From NCBI RefSeq assembly GCF_001653715.1, contig NZ_LWHQ01000043.1:93607-157606 (forward strand): a DNA stretch of 64,000 bases. The letters run 5' to 3'. The notes below the pieces were generated by a model that was given only the letters and a program-made list of their open reading frames with translations, was not told where the DNA came from and ran no database searches. Shown in pieces: positions 35,133 through 44,924 of this stretch. Numbering within the stretch: position 1 is the first letter of the stretch; each line of letters opens with the position of its first letter. Position numbers and translations under genes: made by a program. This DNA is from Methylobacterium platani. Lineage in GTDB: Bacteria > Pseudomonadota > Alphaproteobacteria > Rhizobiales > Beijerinckiaceae.

Positions 35133-36842
35133 TCACCCCTCCCCGTCCCGCAGCGCGCGCCGCAGCACCTTGCCGACATTGGTCTTCGGCAGGCTGTCGC
35201 GGAAGACGAAGCGGCGGGGCACCTTGTAGGCGGTCAATCCCTCGCGGGCATAGGCGCGCAAGGCCTCGGCGGTGAGGTCGGGGTCGCGCCGCACCACGTG
35301 GGCGACGACGCTCTCGCCGGTCTCCGCCGCGGGCTCGCCCACCACCGCGACCTCGAGCACGCCCGGATGGGCGGCGATCACGTCCTCGACCTCGTTCGGA
35401 TAGACGTTGAAGCCCGAGACCAGGATCATGTCCTTCATCCGGTCGACGATGCGGACCTGGCCCTCGGGCTCGATCACCGCGATGTCGCCGGTGCGGAAGA
35501 AACCGTCCGGGGTCATCGCCCGGGCGGTCTCGTCGGGCCGGTTCCAGTAGCCGGCCATCACCTGCGGCCCGCGCACGCAGAGCTCGCCGGGCTGGCCCGC
35601 CGGCAGGGTGGTGCCGGCAGCGTCGCGGATGCAGACCTCGGTCGAGGGCACCGGGTAGCCGATGGTGCCCGACCAGTCGTGGAGCGTCGGCGGGTTGATC
35701 GAGACCACCGGCGAGGTCTCCGACAGGCCGTAGCCCTCGATCACCGGCTGGCCGGTCACGGATTTCCAGCGCCTGGCCACCGGGCCCTGCATCGCCATGC
35801 CGCCCGCGATGGCGTGCTCGAGCCGCGACCAGTCGACCTTCCCGATCTCGGGATGGTTGAGGAGCGCGTTGAACAGGGTGTTGACGCCCGACAGGTTGGT
35901 GAAGCGGCTCTTGCGCAGCAAGCCTACGAAGCCGCCGATGTCGCGCGGGTTCGGCACCAGCAGGCAGCAGGCGCCGAGCCGCATCATGAAGAAGAAGCAG
36001 CAGGTCAGCGCGAAGATGTGGTAGAGCGGCAGCGCCGTCACCATCACCCGCCCCGGGCCCTCGTCGTCGCGCATGCCGAACCAGACCCGGCTCTGCTCGA
36101 CATTGGCGGCGACGTTGCGGTGGGTGAGCATCGCCCCCTTCGACACGCCGGTGGTGCCGCCGGTATATTGCAGGAAGGCGAGGTCGTCGGGGCCGACCGT
36201 CACCGGCCGGAAGCTCGCCTTGCGCCCGGCCGCCAGCGCCGCCTTGAAGCTCGTGCGGCGCGACCCCGGCAGGTCGAAGGCCGGCACCGCCTTCTTGAGG
36301 TGGCGCGCCGCCAGGGTGATCAGCGAGCCCTTGAGCCCGAGCCCGTCGCCGGCGCCCGCCACCACGACGCGCTCGAGGCCCGGCAGCTCCGGCAGGGCCT
36401 CGGCGACCGTGTGGCCGAAATTCTCCAGCACCACCAGCACCCGGGCGCCGGCATCGCGCAGCTGGTGGGTCAGCTCGCGCGGGGTGTAGAGCGGGTTGAC
36501 GTTGACCACCGTGGCGCCGGCGAGCAGCGCGCCGACGAGGGCAACGGGGAAGGCCGGCACGTTCGGCATCATCAGGGCGACCCGGTCGCCCTTGGCGACG
36601 CCCTGGCCCTGGAGCCAGGCGGCCATCGCCTCGCCCTCGCGGCGAAGGTCGGCGAAGGTCAGGGAGGCGCCGAAACAGGTGATGGCCGGACGGTCGGCGA
36701 AGCGCTGCGTCGCGGTCTCGATCAGCTCGACCAGGGTGCCGAGGCGCGCGAGCTCGATCTCCGCCGGGACGCCGGCCGGATAGGCGGCGAGCCAGGGCCG
36801 CGGCGGGGTGTTCGGTTCCATCGCGCTCGACCCCTTGCCCAT
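35133..36842 (-). CDS. fadD: Long-chain-fatty-acid--CoA ligase (AMP-dependent synthetase)
   Basis: A 569-residue adenylate-forming enzyme. The AMP-binding P-loop reads YTGGTTGVSKGAML at about residues 226-239. A-motifs GYGLSETSPVVSIN and GYWNRPDETARAMTPDGFFRTGDIAVIEPEGQVRIVDRMKDMI, and the C-terminal VPRRFVFRDSLPKTNVGKVLRRALR, are intact. The FadD-like size and wording suggest long-chain fatty acids, though specificity is inferred. ATG 36842 has GGAGGG about nine bases upstream; an in-frame ATG at 36821 is possible. Confidence 0.88.
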   Translation of the reverse strand: MGKGSSAMEPNTPPRPWLAAYPAGVPAEIELARLGTLVELIETATQRFADRPAITCFGASLTFADLRREGEAMAAWLQGQGVAKGDRVALMMPNVPAFPVALVGALLAGATVVNVNPLYTPRELTHQLRDAGARVLVVLENFGHTVAEALPELPGLERVVVAGAGDGLGLKGSLITLAARHLKKAVPAFDLPGSRRTSFKAALAAGRKASFRPVTVGPDDLAFLQYTGGTTGVSKGAMLTHRNVAANVEQSRVWFGMRDDEGPGRVMVTALPLYHIFALTCCFFFMMRLGACCLLVPNPRDIGGFVGLLRKSRFTNLSGVNTLFNALLNHPEIGKVDWSRLEHAIAGGMAMQGPVARRWKSVTGQPVIEGYGLSETSPVVSINPPTLHDWSGTIGYPVPSTEVCIRDAAGTTLPAGQPGELCVRGPQVMAGYWNRPDETARAMTPDGFFRTGDIAVIEPEGQVRIVDRMKDMILVSGFNVYPNEVEDVIAAHPGVLEVAVVGEPAAETGESVVAHVVRRDPDLTAEALRAYAREGLTAYKVPRRFVFRDSLPKTNVGKVLRRALRDGEG

Positions 36843-36896
36843 GAACTCCGCCCTCCCCGGCTCCGGTCGCCTCGTCGGGCCCGGCTTTCCTCCCGG

Positions 36897-37628
36897 TTAG
36901 CCGCTCCCCCGGGGCGTTTCAACCGATGGGCCGGAGGCGCGGCGGCGGAAGACGGCGGAGGAGAGGGCGGCGTGGGGCAGGAACGCCGCCAGCACGAGGC
37001 CGCCGGCCAGGGCCGCCTGCGCGCCCGAGAGCGGCCGGCGCGGGAATCCGGCAAGGCCGAGATCCCGCGCGGCCGCCAGCACCGCGACGGCGAAGGCGAG
37101 CGCGCCGAAGCGCAGGAGCCCCCGGCCGAGCGAGTGCCACCGGTCGCCGCGGCGCGGCAGCCCGCGGGCGACGAGGGCGGGGAGGCCGATGGCGAGGCCG
37201 AAGACCGCCGCCGTGGTGACGATCCCGAGCCCCTGCGCGACCGGGGCCGGCTGGCCGGACAGGAAGGCGACGCTGCCGACCGCGTAGCCGGTGCGCAGCA
37301 CCAGCCCGCCATAGGTCGGGTGCAGCGAGAGGCCGAGCACCAGGGCGAGGCCGAGGAGCGCGCCGAGCCAGCCCCGCCATCCGGGCGCCGCCACGGGCAG
37401 CAGCAGCGCCCGCGCGGCCCCGTACGCGATGGCCGGGAAGAACAGCGGGTAGCGGTCGGCGAAGAAGCCGTAGGCGTATTGCCCGAACCCCGCCGCGTCG
37501 AGGCTGCCCTGATCGGTGCCGGCGGCGGCGACGAGCGCCACCGCTGCGAGGGCAGCCCCGAGGGGCGCCAGGACGGGAGGCGCCAGGACGGGAAGCGCCG
37601 GGGCGGCAACGGGGGTGCCGGCGCTCAC
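36897..37628 (-). CDS. Multi-pass membrane protein, function unknown
   Basis: A 243-residue protein with about six hydrophobic helices (for example [71 protein letters not shown]). Gly, Ala and Arg are abundant and no family motif was recognised. GTG 37628 overlaps the pepA stop by four bases, so the two genes are translationally linked. A quinone or transporter role cannot be assigned. Only the coding call, not a function, is supported. Confidence 0.6.
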   Translation of the reverse strand: MSAGTPVAAPALPVLAPPVLAPLGAALAAVALVAAAGTDQGSLDAAGFGQYAYGFFADRYPLFFPAIAYGAARALLLPVAAPGWRGWLGALLGLALVLGLSLHPTYGGLVLRTGYAVGSVAFLSGQPAPVAQGLGIVTTAAVFGLAIGLPALVARGLPRRGDRWHSLGRGLLRFGALAFAVAVLAAARDLGLAGFPRRPLSGAQAALAGGLVLAAFLPHAALSSAVFRRRASGPSVETPRGSG

Positions 37629-39136
37629 GCCTCGTAATGGTCGCGCACGAGGCGGTCGAGGAGGCGCACGCCCCAGCCCGAGCCCCAGGAGCGGTTGGTC
37701 TCGGTCGCCGGCGAGCCCATCCCGACGCCGGCGATGTCGAGGTGGATCCACGGCACGTCGTTGACGTAGCGCTTGAGGAACTGCGCCGCCGTGGCCGAGC
37801 CGCCGTGGCGGCCGCCGGTGTTCTTCATGTCGGCGAACTTCGACTCGATCAGCTTGTCGAAGCCGGGGGCCAGCGGCATGCGCCAGACCTTCTCGCCGGT
37901 GGCCTCGCCCGCCGCCGCCAGGCGCCCGGCCAGCTCGTCGTTGTTCGAGAACATGCCGGCGAATTCCTGGCCGAGCGCCACCAGGATCGCGCCGGTCAGG
38001 GTCGCGAGGTCGATCATGAAGCGGGGCTTGTAGCTCTGCTGGACGTGCCAGAGCACGTCGGCGAGCACCAGGCGGCCTTCGGCGTCGGTGTTGATGATCT
38101 CGATCGTCTGGCCCGACATCGAGGTGACGATGTCGCCCGGGCGCTGGGCCTTGCCGTCGGGCATGTTCTCGACGAGGCCGATGGCGCCGAGCGCGTTGAC
38201 CTTGGCCTTGCGGCTGGCGAGCGCGTGCATCAGGCCGACGACGCAGGCGGCGCCCGCCATGTCGCCCTTCATGTCCTCCATGCCGCCGCTCCCCTTGATG
38301 GAGACGCCGCCGGAATCGAAGGTCACGCCCTTGCCGATGAAGGCCACCGGCGCCTCGGAGGCGTCCTCAGCCCCGTTCCAGCGCATGATGACGACCCGGG
38401 CCTCCTTGGCCGAGCCCTGCGCGACGGCGAGCAGCGCCCGCATGCCGAGCTTCTTCATGTCCTTCTCGTCGAGGACCTCGATCTCGACGCCGAGCTTCTC
38501 GAGCGCGGAGGCGCGGCGGGCGAACTCCTCCGGGTCGAGGACGTTCGGCGGCTCGTTGACGAGCTCGCGGGCGAGGATCACGCCCTCGGCGAGCCCGTCC
38601 GACCCGCGCAGCGCCTTCTTCAGCCCGGCATTCTCGGGCACCAGCAGGGTCAGCCGCCCTCCCCCGCCGGTCTCCTCGCCCTCGGGCGACTTCTTGCTCT
38701 TGTAGCGGTCGAACTTGTAGGTGCGCAGGCGGGCACCCAGCGAGAAGGCCGCGACCTCGTCCGTGCCCGGCGCGGTGCCGGGCCATTCGAGCACCACGGT
38801 CGCCGGCCGGCTGCCGACCTTGCCGGCGGTGAAGCCGCCGAGCGTCGCCCAGTCGCGGGAGGCCGCCTCCTCGGAGCCGGTGCCGATCACCACCAGCCGC
38901 TCGGCCGACAGGCCCGCCGGGACGGCGATGACGAGGGCGCTCGACGCCTTGCCCTTGAACCGCTCGGCGCCGGCCGCGCGGGTCACGAGCTCGGCCGCGC
39001 CCGGGCCGGCGATCTCGGCCGCCCGCGGCGACAGGGCGAGGTCCTCGCCCACGAACAGCACGAGGTCGCCGCCGGGCTTGAGGACCGCGCCCGACGCGGC
39101 GAGGGTTTCGATCTCGATGCTGATGCCGTCCGCCAT
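37625..39136 (-). CDS. pepA: Leucyl aminopeptidase PepA (M17)
   Basis: A 503-residue cytosolic aminopeptidase. The metal and catalytic motifs are [30 protein letters not shown] and the M17 signature NTDAEGRL near residue 349. The C-terminal domain contains [21 protein letters not shown] and [10 protein letters not shown]. It removes N-terminal residues from peptides with two metal ions. The gene is divergent from lptF, with 247 bases between them, and is coupled to a downstream membrane-protein gene. Confidence 0.95.
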   Translation of the reverse strand: MADGISIEIETLAASGAVLKPGGDLVLFVGEDLALSPRAAEIAGPGAAELVTRAAGAERFKGKASSALVIAVPAGLSAERLVVIGTGSEEAASRDWATLGGFTAGKVGSRPATVVLEWPGTAPGTDEVAAFSLGARLRTYKFDRYKSKKSPEGEETGGGGRLTLLVPENAGLKKALRGSDGLAEGVILARELVNEPPNVLDPEEFARRASALEKLGVEIEVLDEKDMKKLGMRALLAVAQGSAKEARVVIMRWNGAEDASEAPVAFIGKGVTFDSGGVSIKGSGGMEDMKGDMAGAACVVGLMHALASRKAKVNALGAIGLVENMPDGKAQRPGDIVTSMSGQTIEIINTDAEGRLVLADVLWHVQQSYKPRFMIDLATLTGAILVALGQEFAGMFSNNDELAGRLAAAGEATGEKVWRMPLAPGFDKLIESKFADMKNTGGRHGGSATAAQFLKRYVNDVPWIHLDIAGVGMGSPATETNRSWGSGWGVRLLDRLVRDHYEA

Positions 39137-39383
39137 GGCGTTGCTTTCGTCCCGTCGTCAAGGAAGCGCGCCTCTGCGGGCGCCGCGTCGGTCCCTGTGT
39201 AGCGGGGCGGGCTGCCGGAAGGCAACGCGACCGGGTGCGCGCGCCGTGCACCTGTGACCCCATCAGCGCGCCCGCCCGCAAAAGGCCGCACTTGCCGTGC
39301 TTGAGGACGGCCGGTGCTTGTGCGGCCGGCGGGGGGCGCCTAACCAGCATCGACGCGGGAGGGGGCCCGACCGCAACCGGCCG

Positions 39384-40556
39384 ATGAAGCAGATCGAGCG
39401 ATACATCTTCCGCATCGCCTTCGGGGCGTTCCTGTCGTGCCTGATCGGCCTCACCGGCGTGATCTGGGTGACGCAGGCCCTGCGCGAGCTGGACCTGATC
39501 ACCGCCAAGGGCCAGACGCTGCTGATCTTCTTCCTGATCACCGGCCTGTCGCTGCCGACCCTCATCACCGTGATCGCGCCGGTCGCGCTGTTCATCGCGG
39601 TGGTCTACGCGCTCAACAAGCTCAACGGCGATTCCGAGCTGATCGTGATGAGCGCCGCCGGCATGTCGCCGCGCCACCTGATGCGGCCGTTCCTGACCCT
39701 CGCCCTCGTGGTCAGCGCCGCGATCGGCTTCCTGACCATCCAGGTGATGCCGTCGAGCTTCCAGGAGCTGCGCGACGTGCTCACCCGGGTGCGCGGCGAC
39801 TTCATCGCCAACGTCGTCAAGGAGGGGCAGTTCACCACGCTGGACAGCGGCATCACCTTCCACTTCCGCGAGCGGGCGCCGAACGGGGCCCTGCTCGGCA
39901 TCTTCATGCAGGACCGGCGCGAGGCCGGGAAGACGGTGGTCTACCTCGCCGAGCGCGGCCAGGCGGTCGACCTCGACGGGCAGACCTACCTCGTGCTCGA
40001 GAAGGGCAGCATCCACCGCCAGCAGCCGGGCAGCCGCGATTCCTCGATCATCACCTTCCAGCGCTACGCCGTGGACCTGGCGGCCTTCACCCCGCCCGAC
40101 GCCGACACGATCTACAAGCCGCGGGAGCGCTCGACGGTGCAGCTCATGTTCCCGGACGCCAACGAGACCTACTACAAGCTGACCAAGGGCCGGTTCCGGG
40201 CCGAGCTGCACGACCGGCTGTCCTCCTGGCTCTATCCCCTGGCGCTCGGGCTGATCGCCTTCGCGGCGCTCGGCGATCCGCGCACCACCCGGCAGGGCCG
40301 GAGCATGGCGGTCGCGGGCGCGATCCTCGCCGTGGTCGGGTTGCGCATCGCGGGCTTCGCCGCCTCGAGCGCGGCGGTCCGCAGCCAGGGGGCGGTGGTC
40401 GCGGTCTACGCCGCGCCGCTCGCCGCGATCGCGCTCTCCCTCGTCGTCGCCTACCAGGGCAACCGGGTGCGGGCCTTCAACGCCGCGCTCGCCGCGCGGC
40501 TGCGCCGGCTCTCGGCGGCGCTGCCGGTGCGGCGCCTGCGGGCGCGGGCGGGCTGA
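39384..40556 (+). CDS. lptF: LPS export ABC transporter permease LptF
   Basis: A 390-residue permease of the YjgP/YjgQ family. It begins MKQIERYIFRIAFGAFLSCLIGLTGVIWVTQALRELDLI and has six helices with a periplasmic beta-jellyroll domain between helices 3 and 4 (RVRGDFIANVVKEGQFTTLDSGITFHFRER). ELIVMSAAGMSPRHLMRP is the coupling helix. With LptG and LptB2 it pulls LPS out of the inner membrane. It is followed by lptG after six bases. Confidence 0.93.
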   Translation: MKQIERYIFRIAFGAFLSCLIGLTGVIWVTQALRELDLITAKGQTLLIFFLITGLSLPTLITVIAPVALFIAVVYALNKLNGDSELIVMSAAGMSPRHLMRPFLTLALVVSAAIGFLTIQVMPSSFQELRDVLTRVRGDFIANVVKEGQFTTLDSGITFHFRERAPNGALLGIFMQDRREAGKTVVYLAERGQAVDLDGQTYLVLEKGSIHRQQPGSRDSSIITFQRYAVDLAAFTPPDADTIYKPRERSTVQLMFPDANETYYKLTKGRFRAELHDRLSSWLYPLALGLIAFAALGDPRTTRQGRSMAVAGAILAVVGLRIAGFAASSAAVRSQGAVVAVYAAPLAAIALSLVVAYQGNRVRAFNAALAARLRRLSAALPVRRLRARAG

Positions 40557-40562
40557 GCCGCC

Positions 40563-41651
40563 ATGCTGATCGGCGCCACCCTCGGCCGCTACCTGGCGGC
40601 CCGCTTCCTGCGGATGATCCTGGGGGTCTTCCTCACGGTCTTCGCCCTCGTCTACACCCTCGACTTCGTCGAGCTGATGCGGCGCGCCGGCGATGCCGAG
40701 GGCGCCTCGGCCGCCGTGATGGCGCGGCTCGCGCTCTTCCGCACGCCGGCGGTCGCCGAGCAGGTCCTGCCCTTCGCGATCCTGTTCGGCGCCATGGCGG
40801 CGCTGCTCCAGCTCAGCCGCAAGCTCGAGCTGGTGGTGGCGCGCGCCGCCGGCATCTCGGCCTGGCAGTTCCTGCAGCCCGGCGCGCTCGTGGCGCTCGG
40901 CATCGGCGCCTTCACGATCGGGGTCTACAACCCGGTCTCGGCCGAGCTGAAGCAGCGCTCGACCGAGATCGAGGCCAAGATCTTCGCCCGCTCGTCGAAG
41001 GCGGGGTCCGGCAAGGACCTGTGGATCCGCCAGCGCAGCATCGACGGCCAGGCGATCATCCGGGCCGAGACCGCGGTCGAGGGCACGACCACGCTCGCCG
41101 GCGTCGCGGTGTTCACCTTCGACGATTCGGGGGCCTTCGCACAGCAGATGCAGGCGGCCCGGGCCACCCTGCACGACGGCTACTGGGAGCTGCAGGACGT
41201 CCGCGTCCAGGGGCTCGACCAGGAGCCGCAGAGCTACGACACCTACCTGATCGCCTCGACGCTCGATCCCTCGCAGGTGCGCCAGCGCTTCACCCCGCCG
41301 GAATCCGTGCCTTTCTGGCAACTGAGCCAGACGATCGCCCGGACCGAGCGGGCGGGACTCGACGCCACCCGTTACCGCCTCCAGTACGACGTGCTGATGG
41401 CGCGGCCGGTGCTGTTCCTGGCGATGGTGCTGGTGGCGGCATCGGTTTCATTAAGGTTCTTCCGCTTTGGTGGCATCGGCAAGATGGTCCTCGGCGGCGT
41501 CGCGGCGGGCTTCGTGCTCTACGTGGCACGCCAGGTGATGGAGGGCCTAGGAGCCTCTGGATTGGTCGCGGCGCCGGTGGCGGCGTGGTTCCCGGCCGTG
41601 GTAGGGAGTCTTCTCGGAACGCTCGCGCTTCTGCACCTGGAGGACGGCTGA
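40563..41651 (+). CDS. lptG: LPS export ABC transporter permease LptG
   Basis: A 362-residue partner of LptF. The N-terminal LGRYLAARFLRMILGVFLTVFALVYTLDFVELMRRAGD and the coupling segment LELVVARAAGISAWQFLQPG match the family. The C-terminal helices include LFLAMVLVAASVSLRFFRFGGIGKMVLGGVAAGFVLYVARQVMEGLG. Its TGA touches the lptD ATG directly (TGAATG). lptC and lptB are not in this window. Confidence 0.93.
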   Translation: MLIGATLGRYLAARFLRMILGVFLTVFALVYTLDFVELMRRAGDAEGASAAVMARLALFRTPAVAEQVLPFAILFGAMAALLQLSRKLELVVARAAGISAWQFLQPGALVALGIGAFTIGVYNPVSAELKQRSTEIEAKIFARSSKAGSGKDLWIRQRSIDGQAIIRAETAVEGTTTLAGVAVFTFDDSGAFAQQMQAARATLHDGYWELQDVRVQGLDQEPQSYDTYLIASTLDPSQVRQRFTPPESVPFWQLSQTIARTERAGLDATRYRLQYDVLMARPVLFLAMVLVAASVSLRFFRFGGIGKMVLGGVAAGFVLYVARQVMEGLGASGLVAAPVAAWFPAVVGSLLGTLALLHLEDG

Positions 41652-44318
41652 ATGCCCAACCTCCGGCAAGGCGGCGCGGGCATAGCGGGTGCAGGGATGG
41701 GTCGAGTCGTGCGTAAGGCCGCGGGTGCCGCGGTCACGGGATCCCTGACGGTCCTGCTGGCGGCTGCCGTCACGGCAGGCGCGAGCGGCCTTGCGCACGC
41801 GCAAGGCACGCTCAACGACCGCCTGGCGGCGGGATCGGCCAAGAACGCCGCCAAGGGCGGCAATTCCGAGCGCCTGCTCGTCGAGGCCAAGGAGCTCGTC
41901 TACGACAACGACCGCAACACGGTCTCGGCGGTCGGCAATGCCGAATTGCATTACGGCCCGCGCACCCTGCTGGCCGACCGCGTCCGCTACGACCGCAACA
42001 CCGGCCGGGTCTTCGCCGAGGGCAACGTCCGCCTCACCGACCAGACCGGCTCGGTCGTGACCGGCGACCGGATGGAGCTGACCGACGACTTCAAGTCCGG
42101 CTTCATCGACTCGCTGCGCATCGAGCAGCCGATCGAGCAGCGCGGCCGCCCGGCCCGGGTGCGGTTCTCGGCCCCGCGCGGCGAGCGCGTCGAGGGCCAG
42201 ACCTCGACCTTCGAGTACGGCACCTACACCGCCTGCGAGCCGTGCAAGGACCATCCCGAGCGGCCGCCGCTGTGGCAGATCAAGGCGGCGCGGATCATCC
42301 ACAACAACGAGGAGCGCCGGATCTACTACGAGGATTCGACCCTCGAGGTGGCCGGCATCCCGATCGCCTACCTGCCGTACTTCTACTCGCCCGACCAGAC
42401 GGTGCGGCGCGAGACCGGCTTCCTGGCGCCGCACTTCGTGTCCTCGAACGTGCTCGGCTACGGCATCGGCACGCCGTTCTTCTGGAACATCGCGCCCGAT
42501 TACGACCTCACGGTCGAGCCGACCTTCCTGTCGAAGCAGGGCGTGCTCGGCCAGGCCGAGTGGCGCCAGCGCCTCGCCAACGGGTTCTACAACGTCCGGG
42601 TCAGCGGCATCTTCCAGTCGACCCCGAGCGCGTTCCTGCCCGGCCCCCTCGGCTCCGGCGACCGCGACTTCCGCGGCTCGATCGAATCGGCCGGCCAGTT
42701 CTATCTCGGCCAGCAATGGCGTGCCGGCTGGGACGTCGTCGGCGTCACCGACAAGTGGTTCCTCGACAATTACCGCATCCGCAACCAGACGATCAGCACG
42801 GACTACTTCCGTGAGGCGGTCTCCACCGCCTTCCTGATCGGCCAGGGCGACCGGTCGTGGTTCGAGGCGCGAGGCTACTACTTCAAGGGCCTGTCGACCT
42901 TCGACTGGCAGAAGCAGCAGCCGGTGGTCGCCCCGGTGATCGACTACGACAAGCGCCGCGACGGGCCCGACCCGATCGGCGGCGAGGTGCGGTTCCAGGC
43001 CAACTTCCAGCACCTGACCCGGGACGCGACCCAGTACACCCAGATCCCGCGCACCAGCACCTACCTCTTAAGCCCGAGCGTCAACGGCATCACCTTCCCG
43101 CTCTACAGCACCTGCTCGGTGTTCGAGCGCGGCCAGTGCCTGGTGAGCGGGCTCGCCGGCGACACCACCCGGGCGACCGCCCAGGTGTCGTGGCGGCGCA
43201 CCTTCACGGACGAGTTCGGCCAGCGCTGGCAGCCCTTCGCCTACCTGCGCGGCGACGCCTTCTTCGTGAACCCGAGCACGACCGGCTACCAGAACAACGA
43301 GATCAGCAACCTGTTCTCGCCGGACTCGAACTTCTCCGGCCGGGTGATGCCGGCGGTCGGCCTCGAGTACCGCTATCCCTTCGTCGCCGATTTCGGCCCG
43401 CTCGGCGTCCACACCGTGTCGCCGATCGCCCAGGTGATCGCGCGCCCGAGCGAGACCCATATCGGCCGCCTGCCGAACGAGGACGCCCAGAGCCTCGTCT
43501 TCGACGACACCTCGCTGTTCCAGTGGGACAAGTTCTCGGGCTACGACCGGGTCGAGGGCGGCGTGCGCGCCAATCTCGGCGCCGAATACTCGATCACCGG
43601 CCGCAACGGGTTCTACATGAACGCGATGTTCGGCGAGTCGATCGCGCTCGCCGGCGTCAACTCGTTCCGCCGCGGCGACATCGTCAATGTCGGCCGCGAT
43701 TCCGGCCTCGAGACCACCGGCTCGGACTTCGTCTCGCGCTTCCAGGTCTCGCCGAACCAGAACATCAGCTTCATCACCCGGGCCCGGTTCGACAACAGCA
43801 CCTTCGCGCTCAAGCGCTTCGAGAGCGGCGTGACGGCGAAGTTCGCGCCGTTCCTGCCGCTCGAGACCTCGCTGATCTACGCCCGCTACGAGGCGCAGCC
43901 CGAACTCGGCTACGACCGCCGCCGCGAGGGCCTGCAGGCCTCCGCGCTCTACAACGTCACGCCGAACTGGTTCGTCACCGGCTCGGTGCTGTTCGACCTC
44001 TCGCACTACCTCCAGGTGCGCGAGTTCTACGCCACGGCGGCCCAGGCCTACTTCCTCAACCCGGTCGGCACTGCGCCGACCTACGACCGGCCCGACAAGT
44101 TCTACGTCTCGTCGTCGGGCTTCGGCGTAGGCTACCGCGACGAGTGCACGACGATCTCGCTCAACTACCTGTCGTCGCCGATCGAGACGGCGTCGGGCCT
44201 GCGCGAGCGCAACCGCACCTTCCTGCTGCGGATCGAGCTGCGCACCCTCGGCGAGGCGAATTTCCGCCAGAACCTCAGCACCACCACGACGGCGGACGGC
44301 ATCGCGACGGCCCGGTGA
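41652..44318 (+). CDS. lptD: LPS-assembly outer-membrane protein LptD
   Basis: An 888-residue outer-membrane protein. It has a long basic signal region (RKAAGAAVTGSLTVLLAAAVTAGASGLAHAQG), then a LptA-like jellyroll (VEAKELVYDNDRNTVSAVGNAELHYGPRTLLADRVRYDRNTGRVFAEGNVRLTD). The C-terminal beta barrel contains IPIAYLPYFYSPDQTVRRETGFLAPHFVSSNVLGYGIGTPFFWNIAPDYDLTVEPTFLSKQG. The cysteine pair in TACEPCKDHP is conserved. LptD with LptE places LPS in the outer leaflet. It is the third gene of lptF-lptG-lptD. No surA follows. Confidence 0.93.
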   Translation: MPNLRQGGAGIAGAGMGRVVRKAAGAAVTGSLTVLLAAAVTAGASGLAHAQGTLNDRLAAGSAKNAAKGGNSERLLVEAKELVYDNDRNTVSAVGNAELHYGPRTLLADRVRYDRNTGRVFAEGNVRLTDQTGSVVTGDRMELTDDFKSGFIDSLRIEQPIEQRGRPARVRFSAPRGERVEGQTSTFEYGTYTACEPCKDHPERPPLWQIKAARIIHNNEERRIYYEDSTLEVAGIPIAYLPYFYSPDQTVRRETGFLAPHFVSSNVLGYGIGTPFFWNIAPDYDLTVEPTFLSKQGVLGQAEWRQRLANGFYNVRVSGIFQSTPSAFLPGPLGSGDRDFRGSIESAGQFYLGQQWRAGWDVVGVTDKWFLDNYRIRNQTISTDYFREAVSTAFLIGQGDRSWFEARGYYFKGLSTFDWQKQQPVVAPVIDYDKRRDGPDPIGGEVRFQANFQHLTRDATQYTQIPRTSTYLLSPSVNGITFPLYSTCSVFERGQCLVSGLAGDTTRATAQVSWRRTFTDEFGQRWQPFAYLRGDAFFVNPSTTGYQNNEISNLFSPDSNFSGRVMPAVGLEYRYPFVADFGPLGVHTVSPIAQVIARPSETHIGRLPNEDAQSLVFDDTSLFQWDKFSGYDRVEGGVRANLGAEYSITGRNGFYMNAMFGESIALAGVNSFRRGDIVNVGRDSGLETTGSDFVSRFQVSPNQNISFITRARFDNSTFALKRFESGVTAKFAPFLPLETSLIYARYEAQPELGYDRRREGLQASALYNVTPNWFVTGSVLFDLSHYLQVREFYATAAQAYFLNPVGTAPTYDRPDKFYVSSSGFGVGYRDECTTISLNYLSSPIETASGLRERNRTFLLRIELRTLGEANFRQNLSTTTTADGIATAR

Positions 44319-44325
44319 CGGGAGG

Positions 44326-44352
44326 GGCGCGCTCCGGATGCCGGAGCGCGCC
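44326..44352. terminator. Hairpin between convergent lptD and coiled-coil gene
   Basis: GGCGCGCTCCGG (44326-44337) pairs perfectly with 44341-44352 around a 3-base ATG loop. It lies just past the lptD stop and ends two bases before the convergent stop at 44355. A T-run is missing, but the 12-bp GC stem could block both polymerases. Confidence 0.6.
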
Positions 44353-44354
44353 GA

Positions 44355-44768
44355 TCAGGGTCCGACGACGCGCACCAGGGCGATCACCGCGCTCAGGATG
44401 ATCAGCGTCTGAAATCCGATCGTCCCGAACATCCACTTGACGATCTCGGACCGTTGACGCTCCAGCCTGGTCTCGAGGCGCGACTCCGACTCGCGCAGCT
44501 CGGATTTGAACTCGGTCCGGAGCGTCTGCATGTCGTTCTTCAGCTCGGTCCGGAGCGTCTGAATGTCGTTCTTCAACTCGGTGCGAAGGGCCTGCATCTC
44601 GTTCCGGAGCCCGGTATCCAGGCTGTGCAGATCGCTCTTCGTCGCGAGATCCCCCTGAACGGCTTCGGGCACGGCGACGGCGAACCCTTCCGCCTGCTCG
44701 GGGGACAGCTGCACCTTGTCGCGCAGGGTCCGGGCGAACGTCAGCGTGTCGAAGGCGACGCTTGCCAT
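44355..44768 (-). CDS. DUF1640-like membrane coiled-coil protein
   Basis: A 137-residue protein. It starts MASVAFDTLTFARTLRDKVQLSPEQAEGFAVAVPEAVQGDLATKSDLHSL, the usual head of bacterial DUF1640/CCDC90-like proteins. A hendecad coiled coil of repeated LRTELKND-QT units covers about residues 50-90, and one C-terminal transmembrane helix follows (MFGTIGFQTLIILSAVIALVRVVG). Function is not established. It sits in reverse orientation between lptD and pdxA, where many relatives carry surA. The start at 44768 gives the family N-terminus. Confidence 0.75.
   Translation of the reverse strand: MASVAFDTLTFARTLRDKVQLSPEQAEGFAVAVPEAVQGDLATKSDLHSLDTGLRNEMQALRTELKNDIQTLRTELKNDMQTLRTEFKSELRESESRLETRLERQRSEIVKWMFGTIGFQTLIILSAVIALVRVVGP
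44518..44616. repeat. Three tandem 33-bp repeats inside the coiled-coil gene
   Basis: Units at 44518-44550, 44551-44583 and 44584-44616 share CGGAGCGTCTG-ATGTCGTTCTT-A-CTCGGT; the first two differ at about three bases and the third is more diverged. A partial unit precedes them. Each unit encodes 11 residues, so copy number changes would lengthen the coiled coil without a frameshift. Confidence 0.85.
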
Positions 44769-44924
44769 GGGTCGGGACGATCCGGAGGTCTGCTCGCCGA
44801 AGGGTGCCCGGAACCAACCACGGCCGCGACGGAAGGTTCGCCCGGCATCGTGCGGGGCGCTTGCCCGGCGGGAGCCGGGATGCCATGGCGCGGGGATGCG
44901 CCACGACGGACGGGGATCCCCGCG

